From GMQP-bins7 sp963776565 (GTDB lineage Bacteria > Actinomycetota > Thermoleophilia > Gaiellales > Gaiellaceae), in assembly GCA_963776565.1 (NCBI GenBank), contig CAVZNF010000002.1, positions 124,001-188,000 on the forward strand: a DNA stretch of 64,000 nt, written 5' to 3'. Positions 43,895-52,363 of the stretch are shown one piece after another (within the stretch, counting starts at the first letter, position 1; each line of letters opens with the position of its first letter). The notes below the pieces were generated by a model. The model searched no databases, was not told the origin of the DNA, and worked only from the letters and a program-made list of their open reading frames with translations. The position numbers were made by a program, and so were the translations under genes.

Positions 43895-45892
43895 CAACGC
43901 GGCGAAGTCGGCCTCCGCCAGCACCGGCACTCCGAGCCTTTCCGCCTTCTGCGCCTTCGAGCCCGGGCTCTCGCCGACGACGACACCCGTCGTCTTCTTC
44001 GACACCGAGTCCGTCACCTTCGCGCCAAGCGCTTCGAGCGCGCCCTTCGCTTCCTCGCGCGTCCAGCGCTCGAGCGTGCCCGTGATCACGTACTGCCGGC
44101 CGGTGAGCGGCCCCTCCGGAGGTCGCTCGTCCGCGTCGAGCCTCAGTTGGAGCCCGAGCTCGCGCAGCTCTCCGACGAGCGCCAGGTTCTCCGGGTCCGC
44201 GAACCACTCGGCGATCAGCTCGGCGCGCTCGGGCCCGATTCCTTCGACCTCCTCGAGTTGCTCGAGCGTCGCCGCCGCGAGAGCCTCGACAGATCGGAAG
44301 TGGAGCGCGAGACTGCGCGCGATCACCCAGCCGACCTTCGGGATGTTGAGGCCGAAGAGCACGCGGGAGAACGGCTGCTCCTTCGAGCGCTGGATCGAGT
44401 CGAACGCGCGCGTGGCGGAGATCTCGGCGAACCCCTCGAGCGCCGCGAGCTGCTCGGCCGTCAGCCGGTAGAGATCAGGGAGCGAGCGGACGATCCCCTC
44501 GTCCCAGAGCTTCTTGATCGTGCTGCCGCCGACGTTTTCGATGTCGAGGGCGGAGCCCACCCAGTGATACAGCGTCTCGAGCCCTCGCGACGGGCACGCC
44601 CGGTTGGGACAGCGGTGCATCACCTCGCTCGCAGGCCGCACGACCTCGGCCTTGCAGAGCGGGCAGCGCTTCGGCATCCGCCACGGCTTCGTTCCCGGCT
44701 CGTGCTCGCCGGCGGGGCCGACCACCTGCGGGATCACATCACCCGCACGCTGGACGATCACGAGGTCCCCGACCCGGATGTCCTTGCGGCGGATGTCGTC
44801 CTCGTTGTGCAGTGTCGCGCTCGAGACGGTCACGCCTCCGACATGAACCGGCTCGAGCTCGGCCAGTGGATTGAGCACGCCGGTGCGACCCACCCGCACG
44901 TGGATCGCCTTCAGGCGCGTGACGGCCGACGTCGGAGCCCACTTGAACGCGCGGGCGAAGCGCGGACGCCCGTGCAGCGACCCGAGGCTGCGTTGCTGGT
45001 CGAAGGAGTCGACTTTGATCACGATCCCGTCGATCTCGTACCCGAGGTCGGCACGTCGAGACTCCCATGCGACACACGCTTCGGCGACCTCCGCGATCGA
45101 TTCGAGCCGCTGCGCATCCGGATTCGTGCGAAATCCGCGGCCGCGCAGCCATTCGAGCGCCTCCCACTGCGACCCCAGCTCGGCGCCATCGAGGTCACCG
45201 ATGCCGTAGACGAAGATCGACAGGGGACGCTCGGCCGTGACGGCGGGGTTCAGCTGTCGGAGCGATCCCGCGGCCGCATTACGGGCGTTAGGCGCCGGCT
45301 TCTTGTCCGCCGCGAGCTGCGCCTCGTTGAAGCGTGCGAAACCTGCGAGGGGAAAGTAGATCTCGCCGCGCACCTCGGCCCGCGCCGGTGGCGTCGAGCC
45401 GAGCATCCGGAGCGGGATCGCCTCGATCGTGCGGAGGTTGACCGTGACGTCCTCTCCGCGCTCGCCATCGCCCCTGGTGGCACCGCGGACGAGCACCCCG
45501 TCCTCGTAGACCAGCGACACCGCCGAGCCGTCGATCTTCGGCTCGAGCACATATGCCACCGGCTCGTCTGTTCCGAGACGCTTGCGGACATCGTCGGCCC
45601 ACTTCTCGAGCGCCTCGCGCGTCGTCACCTTCTCGAGCGACCCCATTGGCGAGAGGTGCTCGATCTTGCGAAAGCCCTCGGCCGGCGGCGCGCCGACACG
45701 CTGCGTCGGAGACTCGGCGGTGACAAGCTCGGGATGCGCCACTTCCAGCGCCTGCAGCTCGTCGAAGAGCGCGTCGTACGCACTGTCCGCGATCTCCGGA
45801 TCGTCGAGGACGTGGTAGCGGTAGTTGTGGTGCTCGATCAGCCGGCGGAGCTCCGCCGCGCGCTTCGAGGGCCCCGCGGTCCTAGAGGACAC
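43880..45892 (-). CDS. ligA: NAD-dependent DNA ligase LigA
   Basis: 670 residues, the normal length. Domain Ia (LRRLIEHHNYRYHVLDDPEI), catalytic Lys in VLEPKIDGSAVSLVY, OB fold, zinc finger Cys4 (CPLC and CPNRACPS), HhH repeats and C-terminal BRCT (ALGAKVTDSVSKKTTGVVVG). Start GTG 45892, 11 bp inside the end of the HAD phosphatase gene, with GAGGAG upstream, so the two are coupled. Essential for replication and repair. Confidence 0.97.
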   Translation of the reverse strand: MSSRTAGPSKRAAELRRLIEHHNYRYHVLDDPEIADSAYDALFDELQALEVAHPELVTAESPTQRVGAPPAEGFRKIEHLSPMGSLEKVTTREALEKWADDVRKRLGTDEPVAYVLEPKIDGSAVSLVYEDGVLVRGATRGDGERGEDVTVNLRTIEAIPLRMLGSTPPARAEVRGEIYFPLAGFARFNEAQLAADKKPAPNARNAAAGSLRQLNPAVTAERPLSIFVYGIGDLDGAELGSQWEALEWLRGRGFRTNPDAQRLESIAEVAEACVAWESRRADLGYEIDGIVIKVDSFDQQRSLGSLHGRPRFARAFKWAPTSAVTRLKAIHVRVGRTGVLNPLAELEPVHVGGVTVSSATLHNEDDIRRKDIRVGDLVIVQRAGDVIPQVVGPAGEHEPGTKPWRMPKRCPLCKAEVVRPASEVMHRCPNRACPSRGLETLYHWVGSALDIENVGGSTIKKLWDEGIVRSLPDLYRLTAEQLAALEGFAEISATRAFDSIQRSKEQPFSRVLFGLNIPKVGWVIARSLALHFRSVEALAAATLEQLEEVEGIGPERAELIAEWFADPENLALVGELRELGLQLRLDADERPPEGPLTGRQYVITGTLERWTREEAKGALEALGAKVTDSVSKKTTGVVVGESPGSKAQKAERLGVPVLAEADFAALLGAG

Positions 45893-46520
45893 GGAGGAGC
45901 TCCTCGGGCGTGCGCACGAACGCATCGGGCTCCTCCGCGAGCAGGCGGTCGTCCGGGTGGATGCCTCCCCACCCGACCGCGACCGCGAACACGCCGGCGT
46001 TCTTCGCGGCACCGATGTCGAACGGCGAATCGCCGACGTAGACCGCCTCGGACGTCGTGCCTCCGAGCTTCTTGACTGCGAGCAGCACGGGGTCGGGATC
46101 CGGCTTGTGCCGGTCCGTGTCCTCGTGCGCGACGACGACGTCGAAGGCGCTCGCGAGCGCCGGAAACCGCTCGAGAGCAAGGCCGACGGTCCTGTGACGC
46201 TTGGCGGTCACGATGCCGAGCTTCCTCCCTTCGGCCTTCAGCCCCGGCAGGATCGCGAGCAGCTCGTCGAAGGCCTCGAGCGTCTCGTGCAGCCCGTCGT
46301 TGTGCTCCTTGTAGGCCTCGAGCAACGCATCGGCGTGCTCGACGTCGATCGCCTGCATCTGCGCGACGATTCCCTGGCCGCCGATGGTCATTCCCAGCTC
46401 GTCGGGCGGAATCTCTCGACCGAGCACGGTGCTGACCGCGTGCTGCATCGACGCGAGGATGATCGGCCCGGAGTCGATCAGCGTGCCGTCGAGGTCGAAC
46501 AGGACGATCCGGAAGCGCAC
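45882..46520 (-). CDS. HAD phosphatase (phosphoglycolate phosphatase/PpaX-like)
   Basis: 212 residues. HAD motif I VLFDLDGTLIDSG, motif II IVTAKRH, motif III Lys in TDRHKPDPDPVLLA and motif IV VYVGDSPFDIGAA. A small helical cap follows motif I. It could act on phosphoglycolate or pyrophosphate. GTG start chosen for the family-typical N-terminus; it overlaps ligA and precedes it in the operon. Confidence 0.87.
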   Translation of the reverse strand: MRFRIVLFDLDGTLIDSGPIILASMQHAVSTVLGREIPPDELGMTIGGQGIVAQMQAIDVEHADALLEAYKEHNDGLHETLEAFDELLAILPGLKAEGRKLGIVTAKRHRTVGLALERFPALASAFDVVVAHEDTDRHKPDPDPVLLAVKKLGGTTSEAVYVGDSPFDIGAAKNAGVFAVAVGWGGIHPDDRLLAEEPDAFVRTPEELLRVL

Positions 46521-46539
46521 ACGGCGATCGTAGCCAGGC

Positions 46540-47262
46540 TCAGTACGCGACCCGCTCGAGGTAGAGGCCCCACGGCGGTGCAGTGAGTCCGGCCTCGGAG
46601 CGGGGACGACCCTCGAGAAGCTCACCGATTCGATCAGGCGCCGACGGCCCCGACTCGAGCATCGTCCCGACGAGCGCGCGCACCATGTGGCGGAGGAAGC
46701 TGTCCGCCGTGATCGTGAGCTCGAGCCGATCCGCGTCGCGCTCCCACGCAGCCGCCGACACGGTTCGGACGAACACCCCGTGCCGCGTCTCGGTCGGCGT
46801 GAAAGCACGAAAGTCGTGCTCACCGACGACGAGGGCTGCCGCAGCCTGCAGCGCCGCCGCTTCCACGGTGTGCGGCCACGACAGCACGCGACGTGCCTCG
46901 AGCGCCGAGCGCCGGCCGACGAGGACGCGGTAGCGATACGAGCGCGACCGAGCGGAGAATCGAGCGTGAAAGTCGTCCGGCGCTTCGTTCGCCGCACGCA
47001 CGGCGACGTCGCTGGGCAGTGCGGCGTTCAATGCGTCGGCCAGCCGATCCGCAGGAGGTCCGCCGTCCACGACGACGCTCGCGACCTGGCCGGTCGCGTG
47101 GACGCCCGAGTCGGTACGCCCCGCAACCGCGAGGCCGTCCCAACGCGGAAACACGGTGTCGAGAGCGTCACGCAGGACTCCCTCGACCGTTCGCAGGCCC
47201 GGCTGGCGCGCCCAGCCGAGGAAGCCCGTCCCGTCGTACTCGAGCGTCAGCTTGAGGTTCAC
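46540..47262 (-). CDS. truA: tRNA pseudouridine(38-40) synthase TruA
   Basis: 240 residues. LEYDGTGFLGWARQP at the N-terminus, catalytic Asp in AGRTDSGVHATGQV, and FHARFSARSRSYRYR. It modifies the anticodon stem. It lies downstream of the rplQ end of the ribosomal cluster, as in many bacteria, with one NfeD-like gene between; co-transcription is plausible. Confidence 0.95.
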   Translation of the reverse strand: MNLKLTLEYDGTGFLGWARQPGLRTVEGVLRDALDTVFPRWDGLAVAGRTDSGVHATGQVASVVVDGGPPADRLADALNAALPSDVAVRAANEAPDDFHARFSARSRSYRYRVLVGRRSALEARRVLSWPHTVEAAALQAAAALVVGEHDFRAFTPTETRHGVFVRTVSAAAWERDADRLELTITADSFLRHMVRALVGTMLESGPSAPDRIGELLEGRPRSEAGLTAPPWGLYLERVAY

Positions 47263-47355
47263 GACGTGACATCATGGCGCGCGCATCTCGAGCACTCAGC
47301 GGTTCGACCTCCACAGCCACGACTCCTGGCCTCGCTTCCTCTGGAGTGGGATCCC

Positions 47356-47676
47356 TTAGACCGGAGCGACGGACAGCGTCAGCCCGTCGATCGCACGCAC
47401 GACGACAGCCGCCCCCGCGTCGCACCCGTCGTCGCAGTGCGCGCTCCAGATCTCACCGTTCACCTTGACCTGACCGATTGGCCGTAGCTCGCCAACCGCG
47501 ATGCCGGTGAGGCCGATGAGCAGTTCCACTCCAACAGTCGCCTTGCGCCGCCGGTTCCACCAGAGACCAACGCCGACCTCGACGAGATCGAGGACGATGG
47601 CGCCGACGACCGCAACGATGCCCCACGGCGAAGGCAGAACGAGGATCGCGAGAACGAGGGCGATCACGAAGAGCAC
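47356..47676 (-). CDS. NfeD-like membrane protein
   Basis: 106 residues. Two hydrophobic segments (LFVIALVLAILVLPSPWGIVAV and IVLDLVEVGVGLWW) and a C-terminal OB-fold NfeD domain (GLTGIAVGELRPIGQVKVNG, WSAHCDDGCDAGAAVVVRAIDG). NfeD-type proteins partner with flotillins or stomatins in membrane microdomains; no such partner is nearby. GTG start gives the shortest product with a complete first helix. Confidence 0.82.
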   Translation of the reverse strand: MLFVIALVLAILVLPSPWGIVAVVGAIVLDLVEVGVGLWWNRRRKATVGVELLIGLTGIAVGELRPIGQVKVNGEIWSAHCDDGCDAGAAVVVRAIDGLTLSVAPV

Positions 47677-47707
47677 CCGCTGAGGGTACTCACGGACCGC
47701 GAAGCAG

Positions 47708-48136
47708 TTATTCCTCGGTCTGCGTCTCGGCGTCGTCCGCGCGTGCGGCACGACGAGCGGCGAACGGCGACGCCGCCGGCTCGTGATCGACGAGCTCGAG
47801 GTAGACCATCTCGGCTGCGTCACCCTGACGCGGGCCGAGCCGAACGATGCGGGTATAGCCGCCGGGCCGATCCGCGAACCGCGGCGCCACCTCGGCGAAC
47901 AGCGCATGGACGATGTTGTTCGAGCGAAGCGCGGCGAGTGCCTGCCGCCTGGCATGCAGATCGCCGCGCTTGCCCAACGTGATCATCTTCTCGGCGAAGG
48001 GCTTGACCGCCTTCGCCTTGGCCTCGGTCGTCTGGATCCGGCCGTGCTCGATCAGGGCGCCTGCGAGATTCGAATAGAGCGCCTTGCGGTGGGCGGAGTC
48101 CCGCCCGAGCTTCTTGCCGGATCGCGCGTGACGCAT
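47708..48136 (-). CDS. rplQ: 50S ribosomal protein L17
   Basis: 142 residues. MRHARSGKKLGRDSAHRKAL and TEAKAKAVKPFAEKMITLGKR are L17 signatures; the N-terminal half is conserved, while the tail (DDAETQTEE) is a short acidic extension beyond the usual length. Follows rpoA by four bases. It is the last gene of the cluster on the ribosomal side. Confidence 0.97.
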   Translation of the reverse strand: MRHARSGKKLGRDSAHRKALYSNLAGALIEHGRIQTTEAKAKAVKPFAEKMITLGKRGDLHARRQALAALRSNNIVHALFAEVAPRFADRPGGYTRIVRLGPRQGDAAEMVYLELVDHEPAASPFAARRAARADDAETQTEE

Positions 48137-48140
48137 GGCG

Positions 48141-49112
48141 CTAGACGAGTTCCTCGCCCTTGAGCGTCAGACCGTGCGCTCCGAGTGCCGAGCGAACCTC
48201 CTCGATCGACTTGCGACCGAAGTTCGGAATGGCGACGAGCTCGTTCTCGGACTTCGACGTGAGATCGCCGATCGTCTCGATGCCGACGCGCTTCAAGCAG
48301 TTGTAGGACCGGACGCCGAGCTCGAGCTCCTCGATCGGGAAGTTCTCCATCCCGTGCATGACCGGCGCTTCGGCGACCGCCTCGGGCGCAGCCTCCCCGA
48401 AGCCCTCGATCGCCTCGAGGTCGGTGAAGATCATGAGCTGCTTGATCAGGATCTCGGCAGCCTGGCCGATCGCATCGCGCGGGTCGAGCGAGCCGTCGGT
48501 CGTGACGTCGAGAACGAGCCGGTCGTAGTCCGTGCGCTGACCGACGCGCGCCGCCTCGACCTCGTACGCGACGCGGCGCACGGGCGAGAAGATCGAGTCG
48601 ATCGGAATGACGCCGATCGTCGTCTCCGGCCCACGGTTGAGCTCGGCCGGGACGTAGCCGCGGCCACGGCCGATCGTGAGGGTCATCTCGAGCTTGCCCT
48701 TGTCGGAGACGTGTGCGATCTCGAGCTCCGGGTTCAGGATCTCGAGGTCGGCCGGCGCCTCGATGTCGGCCGCCGTCACAACGCCGGCGCCCTTCTTGGC
48801 GATGTACACCTCGATCTCCGGCGAAGCGCCATGGAGGAGGACGATGAGGTTCTTGAGGTTGAGGATGATGTCGGTGACGTCCTCGCGGACACCGGGGAGC
48901 GTCGTGAACTCGTGGGCGACGCCCTCGATTTTCACGGCCGTCACTGCTGCGCCCTCGAGCGAGGAGAGCAGCACGCGACGAAGCGAGTTCCCGAACGTGT
49001 GACCGAAGCCCCGGTCGAGCGGCTCGATCGCGAAGACACCGCGATGGGCGTCTGCGTCCTCGTGGACGATCTTCGGGACCTGGAAGTCCATCAGGCTGGT
49101 TCGAACTGCCAC
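48141..49112 (-). CDS. rpoA: RNA polymerase alpha subunit
   Basis: 323 residues. N-terminal dimerisation domain (PLDRGFGHTFGNSLRRVLLSS) and C-terminal alphaCTD (LGVRSYNCLKRVGIETIGDL), which contacts UP elements and activators. Preceded by rpsD with 41 bp spacing. Confidence 0.97.
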   Translation of the reverse strand: MAVRTSLMDFQVPKIVHEDADAHRGVFAIEPLDRGFGHTFGNSLRRVLLSSLEGAAVTAVKIEGVAHEFTTLPGVREDVTDIILNLKNLIVLLHGASPEIEVYIAKKGAGVVTAADIEAPADLEILNPELEIAHVSDKGKLEMTLTIGRGRGYVPAELNRGPETTIGVIPIDSIFSPVRRVAYEVEAARVGQRTDYDRLVLDVTTDGSLDPRDAIGQAAEILIKQLMIFTDLEAIEGFGEAAPEAVAEAPVMHGMENFPIEELELGVRSYNCLKRVGIETIGDLTSKSENELVAIPNFGRKSIEEVRSALGAHGLTLKGEELV

Positions 49113-49153
49113 GTGAGTCCTTTCCGTTTCGGTGGTGCTAGTTCAGCTTGGAG

Positions 49154-49774
49154 TTACTTCGAGTACAGCTCGACGATGAGCGACTCCTGCACGGGCGCGT
49201 CGATCTCGTCGCGCTCCGGCCACTTGAGCACGGTGCCGGTGAGGCCGTCGTGATCGGCCTGGAGCCACGGCGCCACGGAGGCGGTGAGATCGGTCGCGTC
49301 ACGCACGAGCTGCTCGACCGGGCTTCCCTGCTTGAGCGAGACGACGTCGTTGGGCCGAACGCCGTAGCTCGGAATGTTGACCCGGCGGCCGTTGACCTGG
49401 AAGTGGCCGTGACGCACGAGCTGGCGGGCCTGAGCACGCGAGCCGGCGAAGCCGAGCCGGTAGACGACGTTGTCGAGACGCGTCTCGAGCATCCGCAGGA
49501 GGTTCTCGCCCGGGGCGCCGAGACCGCGCGTCGCCTTCTCGTACGTGGAGCGGAACTGCTTCTCGAGCAGACCGTAGTAGCGGCGCGCCTTCTGCTTTTC
49601 GCGCAGCTGGAGCAGGTACTGGCTCTGCTTGATGCGTCCGCGGCCGTGCTCGCCCGGCGGATAGCTGCGCCGCTCGACCGCGCACTTCTCGGTGAGGCAG
49701 CGCTCGCCCTTCAGGAAGAGCTTGATGCCTTCGCGGCGACACATGCGGCACTTGGGGCCGAGGTCCCGGGCCAC
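49154..49774 (-). CDS. rpsD: 30S ribosomal protein S4
   Basis: 206 residues. Zinc-binding-type Cys positions at the N-terminus (CRMC and CLTEKC), S4 RNA-binding domain (SRAQARQLVRHGHFQVNGRR). A primary 16S binder and often an autoregulator. The start overlaps the rpsK stop by one base. Confidence 0.97.
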   Translation of the reverse strand: MARDLGPKCRMCRREGIKLFLKGERCLTEKCAVERRSYPPGEHGRGRIKQSQYLLQLREKQKARRYYGLLEKQFRSTYEKATRGLGAPGENLLRMLETRLDNVVYRLGFAGSRAQARQLVRHGHFQVNGRRVNIPSYGVRPNDVVSLKQGSPVEQLVRDATDLTASVAPWLQADHDGLTGTVLKWPERDEIDAPVQESLIVELYSK

Positions 49775-50178
49775 TAGACGCGCCTCCGCTTGCGCTGCCG
49801 CACGCCGTTGTGGGCCTGCGGAGTCACGTCCTTCACGCCGAGGATCTCGAGGCCGGCCGCCTGGAGCGAGCGAATCGCCGTCTCGCGTCCTGAGCCAGGG
49901 CCCTTCACGAAGACCTCGACCTTCTGGAGGCCATGCTCCATGCCCTTGCGCGCGGCGTTGTCTGCGGTGACCTGAGCGGCGAACGGCGTCGACTTGCGAG
50001 AGCCCTTGAAGCCGGCCGAGCCGGCGGACTCCCAGACGATGACATTCCCCTCCCCGTCGGTCAGCGTGACGATCGTGTTGTTGAACGACGTCTTGATGTG
50101 CGCCTGGCCGATGGCGATGTTCTTGCGGACCTTGCGACGCGTGCGGCCGCGGGCCGCGGATTTGCGGGGAGGTGCCAT
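49774..50178 (-). CDS. rpsK: 30S ribosomal protein S11
   Basis: 134 residues. IAIGQAHIKTSFNNTIVTLTD and the GMEHGLQKVEVFVKGPGSGR loop are S11 signatures; basic ends (RRKVRKN, RQRKRRRV). It lines the mRNA platform. Confidence 0.97.
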   Translation of the reverse strand: MAPPRKSAARGRTRRKVRKNIAIGQAHIKTSFNNTIVTLTDGEGNVIVWESAGSAGFKGSRKSTPFAAQVTADNAARKGMEHGLQKVEVFVKGPGSGRETAIRSLQAAGLEILGVKDVTPQAHNGVRQRKRRRV

Positions 50179-50181
50179 TGC

Positions 50182-50556
50182 CTACTTCGCCTTCTTGCCG
50201 CGTCCGACGGTCTTCTTCGGGCCCTTGCGCGTGCGCGCGTTCGTCTTCGTGCGCTGACCGCGAACCGGGAGCCCGCGGCGGTGGCGGATCCCACGGTAGG
50301 CGCCGATCTCTTGCAGCCGCTTGATCGCCTGTCCGCGATCCCGGCGAAGATCGCCCTCGACCTCGACGTCCGAGTCGATGTAGTTACGGAGCTTCGTCAC
50401 CTCTTCGTCGGTGAGGTCACGAACCTTCTGGTCGGGATCGAGCTCGAGCACCTTGATGATCTGCTGCGACGTCGAGCGCCCGATTCCATAGATGTAGGTC
50501 AGCCCGATCTCGAGCCGCTTCTGGGTCGGAAGATTGACGCCGGCGATACGTGCCAT
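50182..50556 (-). CDS. rpsM: 30S ribosomal protein S13
   Basis: 124 residues. ARIAGVNLPTQKRLEIGLTYI at the N-terminus and GAYRGIRHRRGLPVRGQRTK in the C-terminal half, followed by a Lys-rich tail. It contacts the head and the P-site tRNA. Starts seven bases after rpmJ ends. Confidence 0.97.
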   Translation of the reverse strand: MARIAGVNLPTQKRLEIGLTYIYGIGRSTSQQIIKVLELDPDQKVRDLTDEEVTKLRNYIDSDVEVEGDLRRDRGQAIKRLQEIGAYRGIRHRRGLPVRGQRTKTNARTRKGPKKTVGRGKKAK

Positions 50557-50563
50557 ATGGGTC

Positions 50564-50677
50564 CTAGCCCTGCCTTTGCTTGTGCCGAGGGTTGGAGCAG
50601 ATCACGATCGTGCGACCGTGCCGCTTGATCACGCGGCAGCGTTCACACATGGGCTTGACGGATGGGCGTACTTTCAT
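50564..50677 (-). CDS. rpmJ: 50S ribosomal protein L36
   Basis: 37 residues, KVRPSVKPMCERCRVIKRHG with four zinc ligands (C, C, C, H). The single-ribbon zinc form. ATG start; eight bases follow infA. Confidence 0.95.
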   Translation of the reverse strand: MKVRPSVKPMCERCRVIKRHGRTIVICSNPRHKQRQG

Positions 50678-50685
50678 CTGATTCG

Positions 50686-50907
50686 TTACTTCATCCGGAA
50701 GGTGATTCGGCCGCGGGTGAGGTCGTAAGGGGAGAGCTCGACCTTGACGCGGTCGCCCGGGAGTATGCGGATGTAGTGCTTGCGCATCTTCCCGGAGATA
50801 CGAGCGAGGACACTGTGGCCGTTGTCGAGCTGCACCCGGAACATCGTGCTGGGGAGCGCCTCGACGACCTCGCCTTCGATCTCGATCTTCTCTTCCTTGA
50901 CAGCCAC
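50686..50907 (-). CDS. infA: Translation initiation factor IF-1
   Basis: 73 residues, an OB fold: EGEVVEALPSTMFRVQLDNG and SGKMRKHYIRILPGDRVKVE. It occupies the A site in initiation. Preceded by about 100 bp separating it from map, which may hold a promoter (no clear boxes seen). Confidence 0.97.
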   Translation of the reverse strand: MAVKEEKIEIEGEVVEALPSTMFRVQLDNGHSVLARISGKMRKHYIRILPGDRVKVELSPYDLTRGRITFRMK

Positions 50908-51009
50908 TTCGCGCGCGAATATGCCCTTCGTTTGGCAGATTTCCTGTGAGAACAGCGGCGCAACGGAACGCCCGCGCCGCGGCGGGACATCGTAGCAAAG
51001 ACCTTCCCG

Positions 51010-51783
51010 CTAAACCCGCGCCCTTCCTGGCACTCCGACCCGCGGCGTGAGGATGCGCGGGCCGTCAGCCGTGATCGCGACGGTGTGCTCGAAGTGCGCC
51101 GACATGGAGCCGTCGGCCGTCCGGATCGTCCAGCCGTCGTCCATCATCACGACCATGTCGGAGCCGGCGGTGATCATCGGCTCGATCGCGATGGTCATTC
51201 CCTCGGACAGGCGCGGGCCGCGGCCCGGCTCGCCGAAGTTCGGAATGTGCGGATCCTCGTGGTAGTGGCGGCCGACGCCGTGCCCGACGAGGCTGCGGAT
51301 GACGGAGAACCCCGCTGCCTCGACGAGCTCCTGGATCGCATGCGAGATGTCTCCGACCCTGTTCCCGACGACGGCGTCGGCGATTCCCGTGGCGAGCGCG
51401 TCCTGCGCGACGTCGAGCAGTCGTTGATCCTCCTCGCCGATCGCCCCCACGCCGAACGTGTACGCGCTGTCGGCGATGTAGCCGTCGAGCGTGACGCCGA
51501 CGTCGATCGTCACGAGGTCGCCGTCGCTGACGACGAACTCGTCGGGGATTCCGTGAACGACGACGTCGTTGGGCGAGATGCAGATCGCCTTCGGGTAGCC
51601 CTTGTAGCCCTCGGAGGTCGGTATGCCGCCGTGCTCGCGGATGAAGTCGCCAGCGGCGGCGTCGAGCTCATCCGTCGTGATGCCCGGACGAAGCAGCGAG
51701 CCGACGTGGGCGATCGTCTCGGCGACGAGCGCACCCGCCGCGGCGATCTTCTCGATCTCGCGCTCGCTCTTGCGGATGATCAT
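51010..51783 (-). CDS. map: Methionine aminopeptidase, type I
   Basis: 257 residues. The metal ligands are in DVGVTLDGYIADSAYTFGVG (two Asp), GHGVGRHYHEDPHIPNFG (His), IEPMI (Glu) and FEHTVAI (Glu). It removes the initiator Met. Overlaps adk by 4 bp (ATGA type). Confidence 0.96.
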   Translation of the reverse strand: MIIRKSEREIEKIAAAGALVAETIAHVGSLLRPGITTDELDAAAGDFIREHGGIPTSEGYKGYPKAICISPNDVVVHGIPDEFVVSDGDLVTIDVGVTLDGYIADSAYTFGVGAIGEEDQRLLDVAQDALATGIADAVVGNRVGDISHAIQELVEAAGFSVIRSLVGHGVGRHYHEDPHIPNFGEPGRGPRLSEGMTIAIEPMITAGSDMVVMMDDGWTIRTADGSMSAHFEHTVAITADGPRILTPRVGVPGRARV

Positions 51784-52349
51784 CGGCTCGCGACGACCCC
51801 CTGCAGCGCGTCCTGGATCGCCGCGAAGACATCGTCCACGGTCTGTTCGCCGTCGACGGCGACCTCGGTTCCCACGATCCGGTAGCGCTCTACCACGAGC
51901 TCCGTGAGCTCGTGGTAGAGGCGGAGCCGGTTCCGGATCGCCTCGGGAGAGTCGTCGGCGCGTCCTTCCTGGATCGCGCGGCTGCGAAGGCGCTCCGTCG
52001 CGACCTGGTCGGAGACCTGGAGCAGGATCACGGCGTCGAGCGGCTTGCCGATCTCCTCGAGCATCGTGTCGAGCGCTTCCGCCTGCGCGATCGTCCGCGG
52101 GAAGCCGTCCAGCACGAACCCGTCCTCGTCGGCGAGGCGCTCACGGATCAGACCGACCATGAGCTCGTCCGGAACGAGGTCGCCGCGCTCGAGGATCGGG
52201 CGCACCTGCGCGCCGAGCTCCGATCCGTCGACGACCGCGGCACGCAGGATGTCGCCGGTCGCGACGTGAGGAACGTCGTACGCCGCGGCGATCCGCTTGG
52301 CCTGAGTCCCCTTGCCGGAGCCCTGGGGGCCGAGAATGAGTATCCGCAC
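51780..52349 (-). CDS. adk: Adenylate kinase
   Basis: 189 residues. P-loop LGPQGSGKGTQ, DGFPRTIAQAEALD (AMP binding) and a short LID lacking the zinc Cys set. It equilibrates ATP, ADP and AMP. Lies between secY and map, the widely conserved order. Confidence 0.97.
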   Translation of the reverse strand: MRILILGPQGSGKGTQAKRIAAAYDVPHVATGDILRAAVVDGSELGAQVRPILERGDLVPDELMVGLIRERLADEDGFVLDGFPRTIAQAEALDTMLEEIGKPLDAVILLQVSDQVATERLRSRAIQEGRADDSPEAIRNRLRLYHELTELVVERYRIVGTEVAVDGEQTVDDVFAAIQDALQGVVASR

Positions 52350-52363
52350 CGGAGCCTCGGGCG